Shown: positions 42,980 through 51,171 of the stretch, piece by piece
How positions within the stretch are numbered: the stretch's first letter is position 1
Layout of the letters: every line of letters begins with the position of its first letter
Assembly (NCBI RefSeq): GCF_003568665.1
Contig: NZ_QXMH01000004.1
Coordinates: forward strand, 414,942 to 478,941
Direction of reading: 5' to 3'
Length of the DNA stretch: 64,000 nucleotides
DNA from: Chitinophaga alhagiae
GTDB taxonomy: Bacteria; Bacteroidota; Bacteroidia; Chitinophagales; Chitinophagaceae
The notes under the pieces: model-generated
Databases searched by the model: none
Told to the model about the DNA's origin: nothing
Seen by the model: the letters and a program-made list of their open reading frames with translations, nothing else
Position numbers and translations under genes: made by a program

Positions 42980-43600
42980 TTACCGCCGTTGCGCTTCCAT
43001 GGCCAGCAATTGCTTTTTGCGCTCCGTGCCCCAGAAATAGCCGTCAAACTTCCCATTGCTGCGTACTACGCGGTGGCAGGGCACCAGGAAGCACACGGGA
43101 TTGTCTCCCACGGCGGTACCTGCGGCCCGTGCCATTTGCGAGCTGCCGGCTAATTGCGCATAAGTAGTAACAGCGCCGGAGGGAATGGCCAGCAACTTTT
43201 GCCAGATGCTTAACTGGAAAGGCGTGCCTTTCAGGTGCAGGCGCAGCGGCTGCCGGGTGCGGCCCGGGTGGTTCAGCCATTGCAACGCCTGTTGGTGGAA
43301 CACGTCTTCCTGTTTGCTAAAAGCGGCGCCGGTGAGGCGGCGCCCCAGATCTGTCAGCGCCAGCTCCCGGTACCCGTTGGTGAACCCCGCATAGCAGATG
43401 CCCTGCGGTGTGGCGGCCAGCAGTATTTCACCGATGGCGGTGTTGTACACGCCATAATGAATGGGGAGGCCAGGCAGTTCTTCTTTTTTCAGCTCCCGGA
43501 TGGTAACAGCTGGCTGATGCTGCCTGCGGGCATCCTGCGGGAGGTTCGTCATTCGCGCTCTGATAGCGGCGGGATGCAGGTCTTGTGTGATGGTTTGCAT
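42980..43600 (-). CDS. ogt: Methylated-DNA-[protein]-cysteine S-methyltransferase
   Basis: 206 residues from ATG 43600; the longer frame to 43696 would run into the upstream gene. The methyltransferase acceptor is C175 in FLVPCHRVV, with preceding family segments LHLKGTPFQLSIWQKLLAIP, VTTYAQLA, and AAGTAVGDNPV. The first 40 residues (MTNLPQDARRQHQPAVTI) are an unusual extension without known domain. It repairs O6-alkylguanine by suicidal methyl transfer. It has its own Ada box-type promoter and is the second methyltransferase of the cluster. Confidence 0.93.
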   Translation of the reverse strand: MQTITQDLHPAAIRARMTNLPQDARRQHQPAVTIRELKKEELPGLPIHYGVYNTAIGEILLAATPQGICYAGFTNGYRELALTDLGRRLTGAAFSKQEDVFHQQALQWLNHPGRTRQPLRLHLKGTPFQLSIWQKLLAIPSGAVTTYAQLAGSSQMARAAGTAVGDNPVCFLVPCHRVVRSNGKFDGYFWGTERKKQLLAMEAQRR

Positions 43601-43617
43601 GATCTTTCTTTTTAAAA

Positions 43618-43660
43618 CAAAATTAGGCGCAACCGCCGCCCTGATCAACCCGTTTCTTGC
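43618..43660 (-). promoter_or_regulatory. Promoter and putative Ada box 2
   Basis: The same 14-mer GCAAGAAACGGGTT (43647-43660) and the same -7 element TAATTTTG (43618-43625) occur with the same 21-base spacing as at 42830-42872. The bases between are unrelated, so the box and -7 are conserved against a diverged background. The box overlaps the last codons of the upstream Ada-zinc gene. Confidence 0.75.
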
Positions 43661-43914
43661 GCGTTTTTCCAGCGGCGGTATTTTTCGGGCAGGCATGCGG
43701 CGCAGGGGCGGTAGCCATGCGCCAGCGCTTCTGCTTCGTCTTTAAAAAACACCCTGTTAGCCGTTTTCATGCGTTGGCCGGCACTGCAGCGCAGCGTGCC
43801 GTATATGCGCGCCTTTTTATACCCGCCCAGCGTGACGGCGCCGGAACGCACCAGCAGCGCCAGCTGGCGGCTGCGCGAAAAATCGGTATGGCCCAGTTGC
43901 AAATGATGGTACAT
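43645..43914 (-). CDS. Stand-alone Ada-type metal-binding domain protein
   Basis: 89 residues from ATG 43914. It resembles the N-terminal Ada domain: IYGTLRCSAGQRMKTANRVFF followed by AHGYRPCAAC. Cysteines C43, C71 and C74 match three of the four Ada zinc ligands; the equivalent of the fourth (Ada C42) is missing. In Ada the first of these cysteines accepts methyl from phosphotriesters and turns the protein into an activator. Whether C43 does so here is inference. The start codon lies 5 bases after the -7 element, so the mRNA is probably leaderless. Confidence 0.8.
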   Translation of the reverse strand: MYHHLQLGHTDFSRSRQLALLVRSGAVTLGGYKKARIYGTLRCSAGQRMKTANRVFFKDEAEALAHGYRPCAACLPEKYRRWKNAQETG

Positions 43915-43919
43915 ACCCG

Positions 43920-43961
43920 CAAAGTACGGCCGCAGCGCGGCAGCGCCAACCCGTATCTTGC
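43920..43961 (-). promoter_or_regulatory. Promoter and putative Ada box 3
   Basis: GCAAGATACGGGTT (43948-43961) differs at one base from boxes 1 and 2. It is again separated by 21 bases from a -7-like TACTTTG (43920-43926, one base short of the consensus). The ATG at 43914 follows almost directly. Confidence 0.65.
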
Positions 43962-44053
43962 GGCAGATGGGCCAGTATTCCGGTTTTTTCCTGCAACTGG
44001 ATGACCGGAATGCGGAAGAAGCACCGGATCTTTGCGGCTCACGTTCGTCAACC

Positions 44054-44779
44054 ATGCAAAACATTCAGCAGAACATTGCCCGCGTAAGGGATAGCATCCG
44101 GCGCGCCTGCCAGGCCTGCGGGCGCAACCCGGAAGAAGTGCAGCTGCTGCTGGCCACCAAAACGGTACCGGCGGCAAGCATCCGCATAGCCATTGAAGCG
44201 GGTGAAAGGCTTATAGGGGAAAACAAGGTACAGGAGCTGCGGGACAAAGATGCCGCCTTGCAGGGACTGCCCGTAGAGCGGCATTTCATTGGCCACCTGC
44301 AAAGCAATAAAATAAAAGACGTACTCAAATACGCCACCTGCATCCAGTCTATAGACCGCCTCAGCATTGCGGAGCAACTGCACAAGCGGCTGGAAGCCGA
44401 AAACCGCACTATAGACATCTATGTACAGGTCAACACCTCTGAAGAAAGCAGCAAGTTCGGCATCCCCCCGGAAGAGGCCCTGCCTTTCATCCTGGCCCTG
44501 CAACACTTTAACACCCTGCGCCTCAAGGGGCTGATGACCATCGGCCTGCTGGACGCGGACCCGGAATACCGGCGCCCTTCATTGCGCAAGCTGCGCCTGG
44601 TGCGAAACCAGCTGCTGCGCGAGGGCATTGCCGGCCCGCTGGGGCTCTCCATGGGCATGAGCGGGGATATGGAAATGGCCATTGAAGAAGGAGCTACCCT
44701 GGTACGTATAGGCACCGCCGTATTCGGGAACAGGGTACCGGGGAAAGAAGTATGGAACGAAAGCGGGGCGCAACATTAA
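44054..44779 (+). CDS. YggS-family pyridoxal phosphate homeostasis protein
   Basis: 241 residues from ATG 44054; the longer frame begins in the promoter region of the divergent gene. This is the alanine-racemase-like single-domain PLP-binding protein. The PLP lysine is K36 in LLLATKTVPA, and other family motifs are GENKVQEL, HFIGHLQSNK, YVQVNTSEESSKFGI, and the phosphate-binding LSMGMSGDME followed by VRIGTAVFG. It controls free PLP levels and is not a racemase. Divergent from the Ada-type gene. Confidence 0.95.
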   Translation: MQNIQQNIARVRDSIRRACQACGRNPEEVQLLLATKTVPAASIRIAIEAGERLIGENKVQELRDKDAALQGLPVERHFIGHLQSNKIKDVLKYATCIQSIDRLSIAEQLHKRLEAENRTIDIYVQVNTSEESSKFGIPPEEALPFILALQHFNTLRLKGLMTIGLLDADPEYRRPSLRKLRLVRNQLLREGIAGPLGLSMGMSGDMEMAIEEGATLVRIGTAVFGNRVPGKEVWNESGAQH

Positions 44780-44831
44780 AACATGCAACAATAAAAGTTT
44801 ATCACTACATTAGCCGGCAAACCGCTTACTT

Positions 44832-45329
44832 ATGAAAGTATGGAAAACACTGGGCTGGGCTTTGCTGGCCATACTTGTAGTGATACAATTCTTCAGGCCT
44901 GCCAGGAACACGGCCGCCGTTCCCTCCGCCAACGATATTTCCACCGCCTACGCCGTACCCGCGGAAGTCAGTACCATTCTCGGCAAAGCCTGTAACGACT
45001 GCCACAGCAACAATACCACATATCCCTGGTATGCATCTGTACAGCCGGTAGCCTGGTGGCTGGCCAAACATGTGAATGACGGTAAGCGCCACCTCAACTT
45101 TTCCGAATTTACCGCCTATCCCCTCGCCCGCCAGTTCCACAAACTGGAAGAGACCGTAGAAATGGTGAATGAAAAGGAAATGCCTCTCAACTCCTATACC
45201 ATTATTCATACCAATGCCACACTCACAGACGCGGAAAGGAAGCTGCTGGTGAACTGGTGCGAAAGCATCAAGGATACCATGCGGGCGCGGTACCCGGCAG
45301 ATAGCCTGGTACGAAAAAAAAGACCGTAA
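44832..45329 (+). CDS. Membrane-anchored haem-binding protein
   Basis: 165 residues. An N-terminal membrane anchor (residues 6-20, TLGWALLAILVVIQFF) is followed by a single haem motif C54-ND-C57-H58 (GKACNDCHSNNTTYPWY). The segment YPWYASVQPVAWWLAKHVNDGK and later MPLNSYTIIHTNATL, with a distal Met, match the Bacteroidota 'haem-binding domain' proteins. It is likely a periplasmic mono-haem electron carrier. It is convergent with the lipoprotein gene at 45339, only 9 bases apart. Confidence 0.88.
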   Translation: MKVWKTLGWALLAILVVIQFFRPARNTAAVPSANDISTAYAVPAEVSTILGKACNDCHSNNTTYPWYASVQPVAWWLAKHVNDGKRHLNFSEFTAYPLARQFHKLEETVEMVNEKEMPLNSYTIIHTNATLTDAERKLLVNWCESIKDTMRARYPADSLVRKKRP

Positions 45330-45338
45330 GCACCACTC

Positions 45339-46163
45339 CTAGTTTGCCTGCGTAGCAATGTACTCGAAGCGGGATCTGTAACGCTCCACACTGGGCACGT
45401 ACACCGCGGCGGTGGAGGCCACCGGCAGCCCCTGCTCATTGTACAATACGCTCCGATGTACCTGGTCCATGAACAGGTTCACGCCCCAGTTACCTTTTGA
45501 CAGGCGCGGCGTGCCGTTCATATGGAACGGGAGATTGAAAATGCCTGACAACTGCAGGTTCATACAGCTTTCTATCACCGGGCCGTTGTCATACTCATCA
45601 TATATTTCCGTTGTATACAGCGGAGTGATGGAACGTTTCAGGTTATCGTTCTCATAAACATACCAGGTGGTATCAAGCCCGGATTTCGGGTTCTCGAATA
45701 TGACCCTTACGGTATCCGGGCCATACGTATACAATGTTTGCCCGGTGCCGTACGTTATGCTGAAAGGAAGGGTGTCATTGCCTTCGTAATGGTATGTTCT
45801 GGCGTAGACCGTACCTCCCGCTTCCGTTGTATACACTTCTTTCACGCGGAACTGCCCGTCGTACACCAGTGAGTCTACGGAAGACAAACGCAGGTTGACC
45901 GTGTCGTTCCGGGCGGCGCTGACGTAAGTATGCCGGGTAACGGGTTTGTAATAACTGTTATAGCTGATCTCCCAAAGGAGCTTGGAGCGCGAAAACGGCG
46001 GATCGCCGGGGAGCGGGTTGCCGCCATAGTACTCGGTGATCTGTACCATACGGCTGATCAACCATTGCGGGCGGGTGGGCGGTTCAGGGCCTTCCCGGTC
46101 TTTCATACACCCGGCAGTGGCCATCAATGCGCATGCGGATAGTATCAGGTAGCAGGTTTTCAT
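45339..46163 (-). CDS. Hypothetical lipoprotein
   Basis: 274 residues. A lipoprotein signal (LMATAGCMKD) precedes a sequence of repeated beta strands with aromatic and DT/YV patterns (TRHTYVSAARNDTVNLRLSSVD, RVKEVYTTEAGGTVYARTYHYE). It resembles many DUF4595-like or YD-repeat-like secreted lipoproteins of Bacteroidota, but no family can be named with confidence. No catalytic motif is visible. Monocistronic. Confidence 0.7.
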   Translation of the reverse strand: MKTCYLILSACALMATAGCMKDREGPEPPTRPQWLISRMVQITEYYGGNPLPGDPPFSRSKLLWEISYNSYYKPVTRHTYVSAARNDTVNLRLSSVDSLVYDGQFRVKEVYTTEAGGTVYARTYHYEGNDTLPFSITYGTGQTLYTYGPDTVRVIFENPKSGLDTTWYVYENDNLKRSITPLYTTEIYDEYDNGPVIESCMNLQLSGIFNLPFHMNGTPRLSKGNWGVNLFMDQVHRSVLYNEQGLPVASTAAVYVPSVERYRSRFEYIATQAN

Positions 46164-46228
46164 GCTACTAAAGTTAACCGGGGACGCGCATTTTTTTGAT
46201 ACTCGTTTCAGTAGTTTTTACAAGCCTC

Positions 46229-47680
46229 CTACGCAGGCGTTCCCAGCGAAACCCTGATACCGAAAATATCTTTCAGCGCCTTGCGCGCCGCATGGTAGCC
46301 GCACATGCCATGTACCCCGCCGCCGGGTGGTGTGGAGGAAGAACAGAAGTAGATGCCCTTGGCCGGGGTGCTGTAAGGGTTCAGCTTAATTGCGGGGCGG
46401 GTGTATAACTGCCGGGCATCCATGATGCCGCCGCCAATATCCCCGCCGATGTAGTTCGGGTTATACGCCTGCAGCGCTTGTGCATTAAAGGTATGCCGCG
46501 CCAGGATGGTATCCCGGAAACCGGGCGCAAAACGTTCTACCTGCTGCTCTATGGCATCGGTCATGTCTTTTTCCGAACCATGCGGCACGTGGCAGTAGGC
46601 CCAGGCCGTGTGCTGCCCTGCCGGGGCGCGACTGCTGTCTGCAATACTTTGCTGCGCCAGCAGAACGAACGGCTTGTCTGCATGCACACCGCGGTGGGAA
46701 AGCACTTCTGAAGCGGCCATTTCTTCCAGCGTATTGCCGATGTGTACGGTACCCGCCTGGCGGCAGGCCGCGGCGGTGAACGGAACGGCTTCGGACAATG
46801 CCCAGTCTATCTTGAACACGCCCATGCCGTAGCGGTATTTTTCAAGCTGCCATTTGTAGATACCGGAGATCTTATGGCCCGCCAGTTCAAGGAATTGTTT
46901 AGGCGTAACATCCAGCAGCAGTGCATGATGGGAAGGCAGCTGCCGCAGGTTCCGCACGTAGTTGTTTGTTTCGATCTTCCCCCCCAGTGACGTGAAGTAT
47001 GCCGCCAGTGCGCCGGCTATTTGCTGCGAGCCGCCTTTGGGCAACGGCCAGCCATGCCGGTGGCCTACAACAGACAATACCAGCGCAATGGCTGAAGTGG
47101 CCATGTTCTCTAGCGGCTGCGTGGCATGCGCGGCCATACCGCCCAGCAGGCCTTTTACGTAAGCGCCGTTAAAACGTTTCACCAGCGTAGTAACTGGTTG
47201 CAGCGCCTTCAGGCCGAAGGCCGCCATTTTCAGCGGGTGTGCGGGAAAATGGAATGGGCCCAGCGCATCGTTCACGATCTGCGGCCAGCTTTCTATAAAA
47301 GGTTCCAGCAACGATTGATAAGCATCGGCATCCGCCCCCAGCGTGGCAAGGGTTTCGGGCATGTTGCTGCTCAGTACGGCGGCGTGGCCGTCATCAAACG
47401 GATGCGCAGCGGCTATGGCGGGATACAGGTACTCCAGTCCAAAGTCCGTCAACGGCAGGCTTTGGAAGAACGGTGAGGTGGCGGCGAGGGGATGGATAGC
47501 GGAACAGACATCGTGCAGGAAACCGGGCAGCGTCAGCTCTGCCGTGCGGAGGCCTCCGCCGATGGTATCTTTTGCTTCCAGCACCAATACCCGCAAGCCT
47601 TGCTGCTGCAGGGTAATGGCGGCCGAGAGGCCGTTAGGGCCGGAGCCTACTACAATGGCGTCAAAATCCCGCTGTTCCAT
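46229..47680 (-). CDS. FAD-dependent oxidoreductase (phytoene dehydrogenase-like)
   Basis: 483 residues. Dinucleotide-binding motif at the very N-terminus: DAIVVGSGPNGLSAAITLQQ, then VLEAKDTIGGGLRTAEL. The C-terminal FAD motif is GIYFCSSSTPPGGGVHGMCGYHAA, typical of CrtI-related 'NAD(P)/FAD-dependent' proteins. The substrate may be a carotenoid, retinoid or other lipid; no carotenoid genes are present nearby. The start is at ATG 47680, 4 bases after a -7-like TATATTTA, behind a large dyad. Confidence 0.9.
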   Translation of the reverse strand: MEQRDFDAIVVGSGPNGLSAAITLQQQGLRVLVLEAKDTIGGGLRTAELTLPGFLHDVCSAIHPLAATSPFFQSLPLTDFGLEYLYPAIAAAHPFDDGHAAVLSSNMPETLATLGADADAYQSLLEPFIESWPQIVNDALGPFHFPAHPLKMAAFGLKALQPVTTLVKRFNGAYVKGLLGGMAAHATQPLENMATSAIALVLSVVGHRHGWPLPKGGSQQIAGALAAYFTSLGGKIETNNYVRNLRQLPSHHALLLDVTPKQFLELAGHKISGIYKWQLEKYRYGMGVFKIDWALSEAVPFTAAACRQAGTVHIGNTLEEMAASEVLSHRGVHADKPFVLLAQQSIADSSRAPAGQHTAWAYCHVPHGSEKDMTDAIEQQVERFAPGFRDTILARHTFNAQALQAYNPNYIGGDIGGGIMDARQLYTRPAIKLNPYSTPAKGIYFCSSSTPPGGGVHGMCGYHAARKALKDIFGIRVSLGTPA

Positions 47681-47699
47681 TGGCTAAATATACATCAAT

Positions 47700-47733
47700 C
47701 TGTTTTTGCGTTCAGGTCTGAACACAAAAACAG
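47700..47733. promoter_or_regulatory. 34-bp dyad upstream of the FAD oxidoreductase
   Basis: Arms CTGTTTTTG-c-GTTCA (left) and TGAAC-a-CAAAAACAG (right) pair over 14 of 15 positions around a 4-base centre. It lies directly upstream of TATATTTA (47685-47692, minus; one mismatch to TAnnTTTG), covering the -33 region. It is likely an operator rather than a terminator, since no gene ends here. Confidence 0.6.
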
Positions 47734-47781
47734 CTGGGATAGCGGGTAGGATGAAAGGCCGTAGCTGTTTTACAGATGATA

Positions 47782-47824
47782 AAAACGAGCAGGGAACAGG
47801 CATGCCAGCACGCCGGTTCCCTGC
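47782..47824 (-). terminator. Intrinsic terminator of the second TonB locus
   Basis: On the minus strand GCAGGGAAC (47816-47824) pairs with GTTCCCTGC (47789-47797) across an 18-base loop, followed by TCGTTTTT. It comes 17 bases after the stop of the last gene of the locus. Confidence 0.75.
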
Positions 47825-47840
47825 GGGGCAGCGCTATGCG

Positions 47841-48791
47841 CTAAAGATGTACGGCATTGCTTCGCAATTTCCTTGATTGCAGGTAATCTATCAATTCCCT
47901 GGGCCGGTCTGTCTGAATGATATTGATCCCCCGCTCAATGAGCCATCCATAGGCGGCGTCTGGCGAGGTCAGGGCCAGTTCATCGTCCCGGTTGCCACAA
48001 CGGTCAGGGGTGATGGTGTTGATCCATATCCAGCTTCCGTATTGCTGCCTCCATTGCTGCAGCCGCGGCACCAGCGATGACGTATCTTCCTCAAATTTGA
48101 CCTGCAGCACGCTGAAATCCCGCGCCTGCTCATACGGGTCAAGATATTCGGGGATACGGGGCGTTTGCGCCTTGATCTTCGGCATAAACGCCACACTGTC
48201 CAGCACCGGGCCTGCCAACAACTGCATTTCCGCAAGGGAGAGGTATGCTCCTGCAATTACCTGGTCTGCGGTGCCGGTCTTTTTCAGCACCGGGTACACG
48301 AGCGGCAGGAAATTCTCCGCTTTGTCCAGGTTAACAAGTATTTTCCCTTTTGTTATAAGCATCGCTTCTTCCAATGTAGGAATGGGGTGCCGGGTGGGCC
48401 TCCCGAGGCCGTCCCGCAGCCTGAACTTTTGCAGCTCCCGGTAGGTGTACTGGTTGATCTTCCCCTTGCCGGTGCTGCAGCGGTCCAGCTTGCTGTCATG
48501 CATCAGCACTATCACGCTGTCTTTGGTCAGTTGCAGGTCAATTTCCACGATGTCTACCCCCATTTCTATACAGTTACGGATAGCTTGCAGCGAGTTTTCG
48601 GGCGCATTCCGCCAGTCTCCCCGATGCGCCACCGTCATTACATAACCGCCCGCCGGCGCACTATGCAGCATAGCACGTAATTGTTCAAAAGACGCACGGC
48701 CGTTTTGCGCCTGCACACTGCCTGTATAACAAAGCAGGCATGTGAGCACTGTCAGTAAGGCCCGGCGAATTGGTTGGTCCGGATATTTCAA
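47841..48791 (-). CDS. Glycerophosphodiester phosphodiesterase
   Basis: 316 residues, with a signal peptide (ending SVQAQ). The GDPD catalytic pattern is complete: VAHRGDWRNAPENSLQAI, VDIVEIDLQLTKD, VLMHDSKLDRCSTG. C-terminally, GINIIQTDRPREL supports the fold. The enzyme hydrolyses glycerophosphodiesters to glycerol-3-phosphate and an alcohol in the periplasm. It overlaps the preceding stop by four bases (ATGA) and closes the second SusC/SusD locus. Confidence 0.93.
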   Translation of the reverse strand: MKYPDQPIRRALLTVLTCLLCYTGSVQAQNGRASFEQLRAMLHSAPAGGYVMTVAHRGDWRNAPENSLQAIRNCIEMGVDIVEIDLQLTKDSVIVLMHDSKLDRCSTGKGKINQYTYRELQKFRLRDGLGRPTRHPIPTLEEAMLITKGKILVNLDKAENFLPLVYPVLKKTGTADQVIAGAYLSLAEMQLLAGPVLDSVAFMPKIKAQTPRIPEYLDPYEQARDFSVLQVKFEEDTSSLVPRLQQWRQQYGSWIWINTITPDRCGNRDDELALTSPDAAYGWLIERGINIIQTDRPRELIDYLQSRKLRSNAVHL

Positions 48792-49774
48792 AGCGCTATG
48801 TTTTTATCAGGTGAAAGTTTAGATTTTATAGCCGCCAGTTCTTCCATCAGCAATTGCAATTGCGTGGCCTGCTTGTCTACCTGCGCTTCCAGTTCGCTTA
48901 CTTTTTTGTCTTGCGCTATGGTATAAAGCGTCAGCTCTTCTATTGTTTTCAGAAAACCCCGGTTGAGCTTGTGAAGGCTGTACCCCTGCTTTTTCACAGT
49001 TGCTTCAGAAGGGATGGCGGGCAGGTGCTTGTGCTCCTGCAGGAATTTCTCCAGCTCCTGCAGCGAAGGCAGGTGATAGTCTTCAGCAAATACGTAATCA
49101 TCCCAGTCAGACACAGACGCCAGGGCAAAGTCTTCGCTCACAATGCCTTTGCTGACCCACAGGGAATAGTTGTTGTCCTGGATGGGGCTGGATGTGTCGC
49201 CCACGGAAGCAAGGTACTCGTTATAGGCGTCCGTGCCAATGAATACCAGTTCCTTGCCGGCGGAAATGTGGAACACCTGAGCGCCGGAGCTGTTGCCCAC
49301 ATGCACGCTTCCTTTTACGTTCAGCTGTATGTCTGTGGCGGGCGCAATGCCAATGCCCACGCGGCCGGTTACATAAGACTCCCCTGCTACCTGCAGCTTG
49401 TAGGCGGGCACGGTGGTGCCGATGCCCACATTGCCGGCTGTATTGATGGTCATTTTTTCAGCGTTGCCCACACCCAGGTGCATATTATCCCCGGTAACGG
49501 TACCCAGGAACATGCCGCCTAACGAAGCTTCCCCGAGGCGAGCCTGCGGCCCGTCCTGATAGTGAACGAGTATATTCCCGTTTTTCACATGCAGGCGTTC
49601 ATTTGGCGTGCTGGTGCCCAAGCCCACCCTGATATTATTGGAAGAGATATATACTCTATTGCTACCGGTAGACCATTGCGCCTGTGCCCCGGACAGGATG
49701 AACAGCATGCCGCATGCCATAGCCAGTTCTTTCCATTGACAAAATTGTGATAAGGTACCTAAAGACTTTTTCAT
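48788..49774 (-). CDS. Tail-fibre-like exported protein with coiled-coil C-terminus
   Basis: 328 residues. After a hydrophobic signal ending GAQAQ, short repeats of the tail-fibre type occur (NVGIGTTVPAYKLQVAGES, GRVGIGIAPATDIQLNVKG). The C-terminal third has the conserved Bacteroidota segment SDYVF-like SVSDWDDYVFAEDYHLPSL, LEKFLQEHKHLPAIPSEATV, and a terminal coiled coil (about 280-325). Such proteins form surface or secreted trimers. Its partner or ligand is unknown. It is the fifth structural gene of the second TonB locus. Confidence 0.8.
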   Translation of the reverse strand: MKKSLGTLSQFCQWKELAMACGMLFILSGAQAQWSTGSNRVYISSNNIRVGLGTSTPNERLHVKNGNILVHYQDGPQARLGEASLGGMFLGTVTGDNMHLGVGNAEKMTINTAGNVGIGTTVPAYKLQVAGESYVTGRVGIGIAPATDIQLNVKGSVHVGNSSGAQVFHISAGKELVFIGTDAYNEYLASVGDTSSPIQDNNYSLWVSKGIVSEDFALASVSDWDDYVFAEDYHLPSLQELEKFLQEHKHLPAIPSEATVKKQGYSLHKLNRGFLKTIEELTLYTIAQDKKVSELEAQVDKQATQLQLLMEELAAIKSKLSPDKNIAL

Positions 49775-49828
49775 GATATTTAACAGATTAATGATGTAAT
49801 AAAATTTTCAAAAAGATCATTATGCAGG

Positions 49829-51151
49829 TCAGTTGCAGCCGCAGTCCATGACCATGGTGGCCGTGTACTGTTTACCGCCGGTCATGCATTTCAGAACATA
49901 AATACCGGTAGGCACCCTGCTTTGCCGGATGTTGTCCCATGTCAGGCTGCGTTGCCCTTTGACCACATCGAAGCGTTTCTCGGCCACCAGTTTACCGCTC
50001 ATGTCGTACAGGCCGAGGTAGGCCGGGCCGTTTTCAGGGAGCGCCTCTCCAAAATCCAGCGTGATCCTGTTAGTAGCCGGGTTGGGGTACACAATAATTT
50101 TGGAAAGTTTTTTCTCTGTCAGCGGTGTTTCCGCCGCCATAGCTGCTATCAGCGGCGGTTCACTTACCATTTCCGTGGGCGGCGCCGTCAGGCAGCCTCC
50201 GGGTGTGCGGGGAATGGCATTCATGCGGGATACATCGTCGTTATGCACGTCCTGATTATTCTGGTTAGGCGTGTAGAAAGGATATGACAGACCGCCCGGC
50301 GATATGTTGGAGACCTGCTCCTTGAAGTATTCGAATGCCTCCGTACGGCACAGCGGCATTTCCCAAATAGCCAGGTCATCCAGATACAGCGACTGCCAGC
50401 TGCTGTTAGGGAACAGGGTTATCAACGGTACAACCGGCGTAGTGTCCTGGAAGGCAGGCTGGTCATCCAGCCCATAATCCAGGTACATGCAATCGAATTT
50501 CCCGTCTTCCGTTCCCATATGCAGCCGTACCTGGCCGGCCTCTTGTACCAGCATCACAAAAAACCAATGGTCTGCTCCATGATCGGCTATATACCGGCGT
50601 ACGTTGACGGTAGATGATTCCCAGAATTTTACTTTCCAAAGCTCATTATCTCCCGTTTTTTTATTGGTGTACCGCGATATATATGCCCTTCCGTCACCTA
50701 CGATACCGAAATCCCAGATGAATTCCGCGCTGTCATCGGCCACTTCCATAATACGAACAGTTGCTTCGGGGCCTGCTGTCATTACATCCTTGAACTTGAC
50801 CCAGCATGCAACAGAAAAACCATTGGCATTGATGTTAAATGAATGTCCTTGAGACATTGGCCTAGCGGTAGCCGCCGGTTTGACATACAAGGCCCCCGTT
50901 GAAGAACCGTGCCGGTCTGTTGTGCTTTCATAGTTCTCATTCTCTGTTCCATCCCGGGACGGGAACCGTATGCCATTGATGGGATTCTTGTCGTCTATCA
51001 AATTATGATAGTGGTTGAATTGGTTGGCATTCAATCTAACCATGCTGAAGAAGCTCTTCAGCTCGGGATAGCTGACGCCCTCCTGCGCCTGCGTTTGCGC
51101 GGTATAGAACAAGGCCGCCATCAGGGCCATGCATTTGATAAATATCTTCAT
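49829..51151 (-). CDS. LamG-like protein with T9SS type A sorting domain
   Basis: 440 residues, with a signal peptide ending QTQAQ. The middle (about 95-285) looks like a concanavalin/LamG beta-sandwich (FSVACWVKFKDV, WFFVMLVQEAGQVRLHMG, LYLDDLAIWEMPL). A C-terminal type IX sorting domain is clear: IIVYPNPATNRITLDFG, YDMSGKLVAEKRF, PTGIYVLKCMTGGKQYTATMV. It is thus exported through the outer membrane to the cell surface, where it probably binds a glycan. It ends in an unusual DCGCN. Confidence 0.85.
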   Translation of the reverse strand: MKIFIKCMALMAALFYTAQTQAQEGVSYPELKSFFSMVRLNANQFNHYHNLIDDKNPINGIRFPSRDGTENENYESTTDRHGSSTGALYVKPAATARPMSQGHSFNINANGFSVACWVKFKDVMTAGPEATVRIMEVADDSAEFIWDFGIVGDGRAYISRYTNKKTGDNELWKVKFWESSTVNVRRYIADHGADHWFFVMLVQEAGQVRLHMGTEDGKFDCMYLDYGLDDQPAFQDTTPVVPLITLFPNSSWQSLYLDDLAIWEMPLCRTEAFEYFKEQVSNISPGGLSYPFYTPNQNNQDVHNDDVSRMNAIPRTPGGCLTAPPTEMVSEPPLIAAMAAETPLTEKKLSKIIVYPNPATNRITLDFGEALPENGPAYLGLYDMSGKLVAEKRFDVVKGQRSLTWDNIRQSRVPTGIYVLKCMTGGKQYTATMVMDCGCN

Positions 51152-51171
51152 TGCATCAAATTAAAAGGTGA

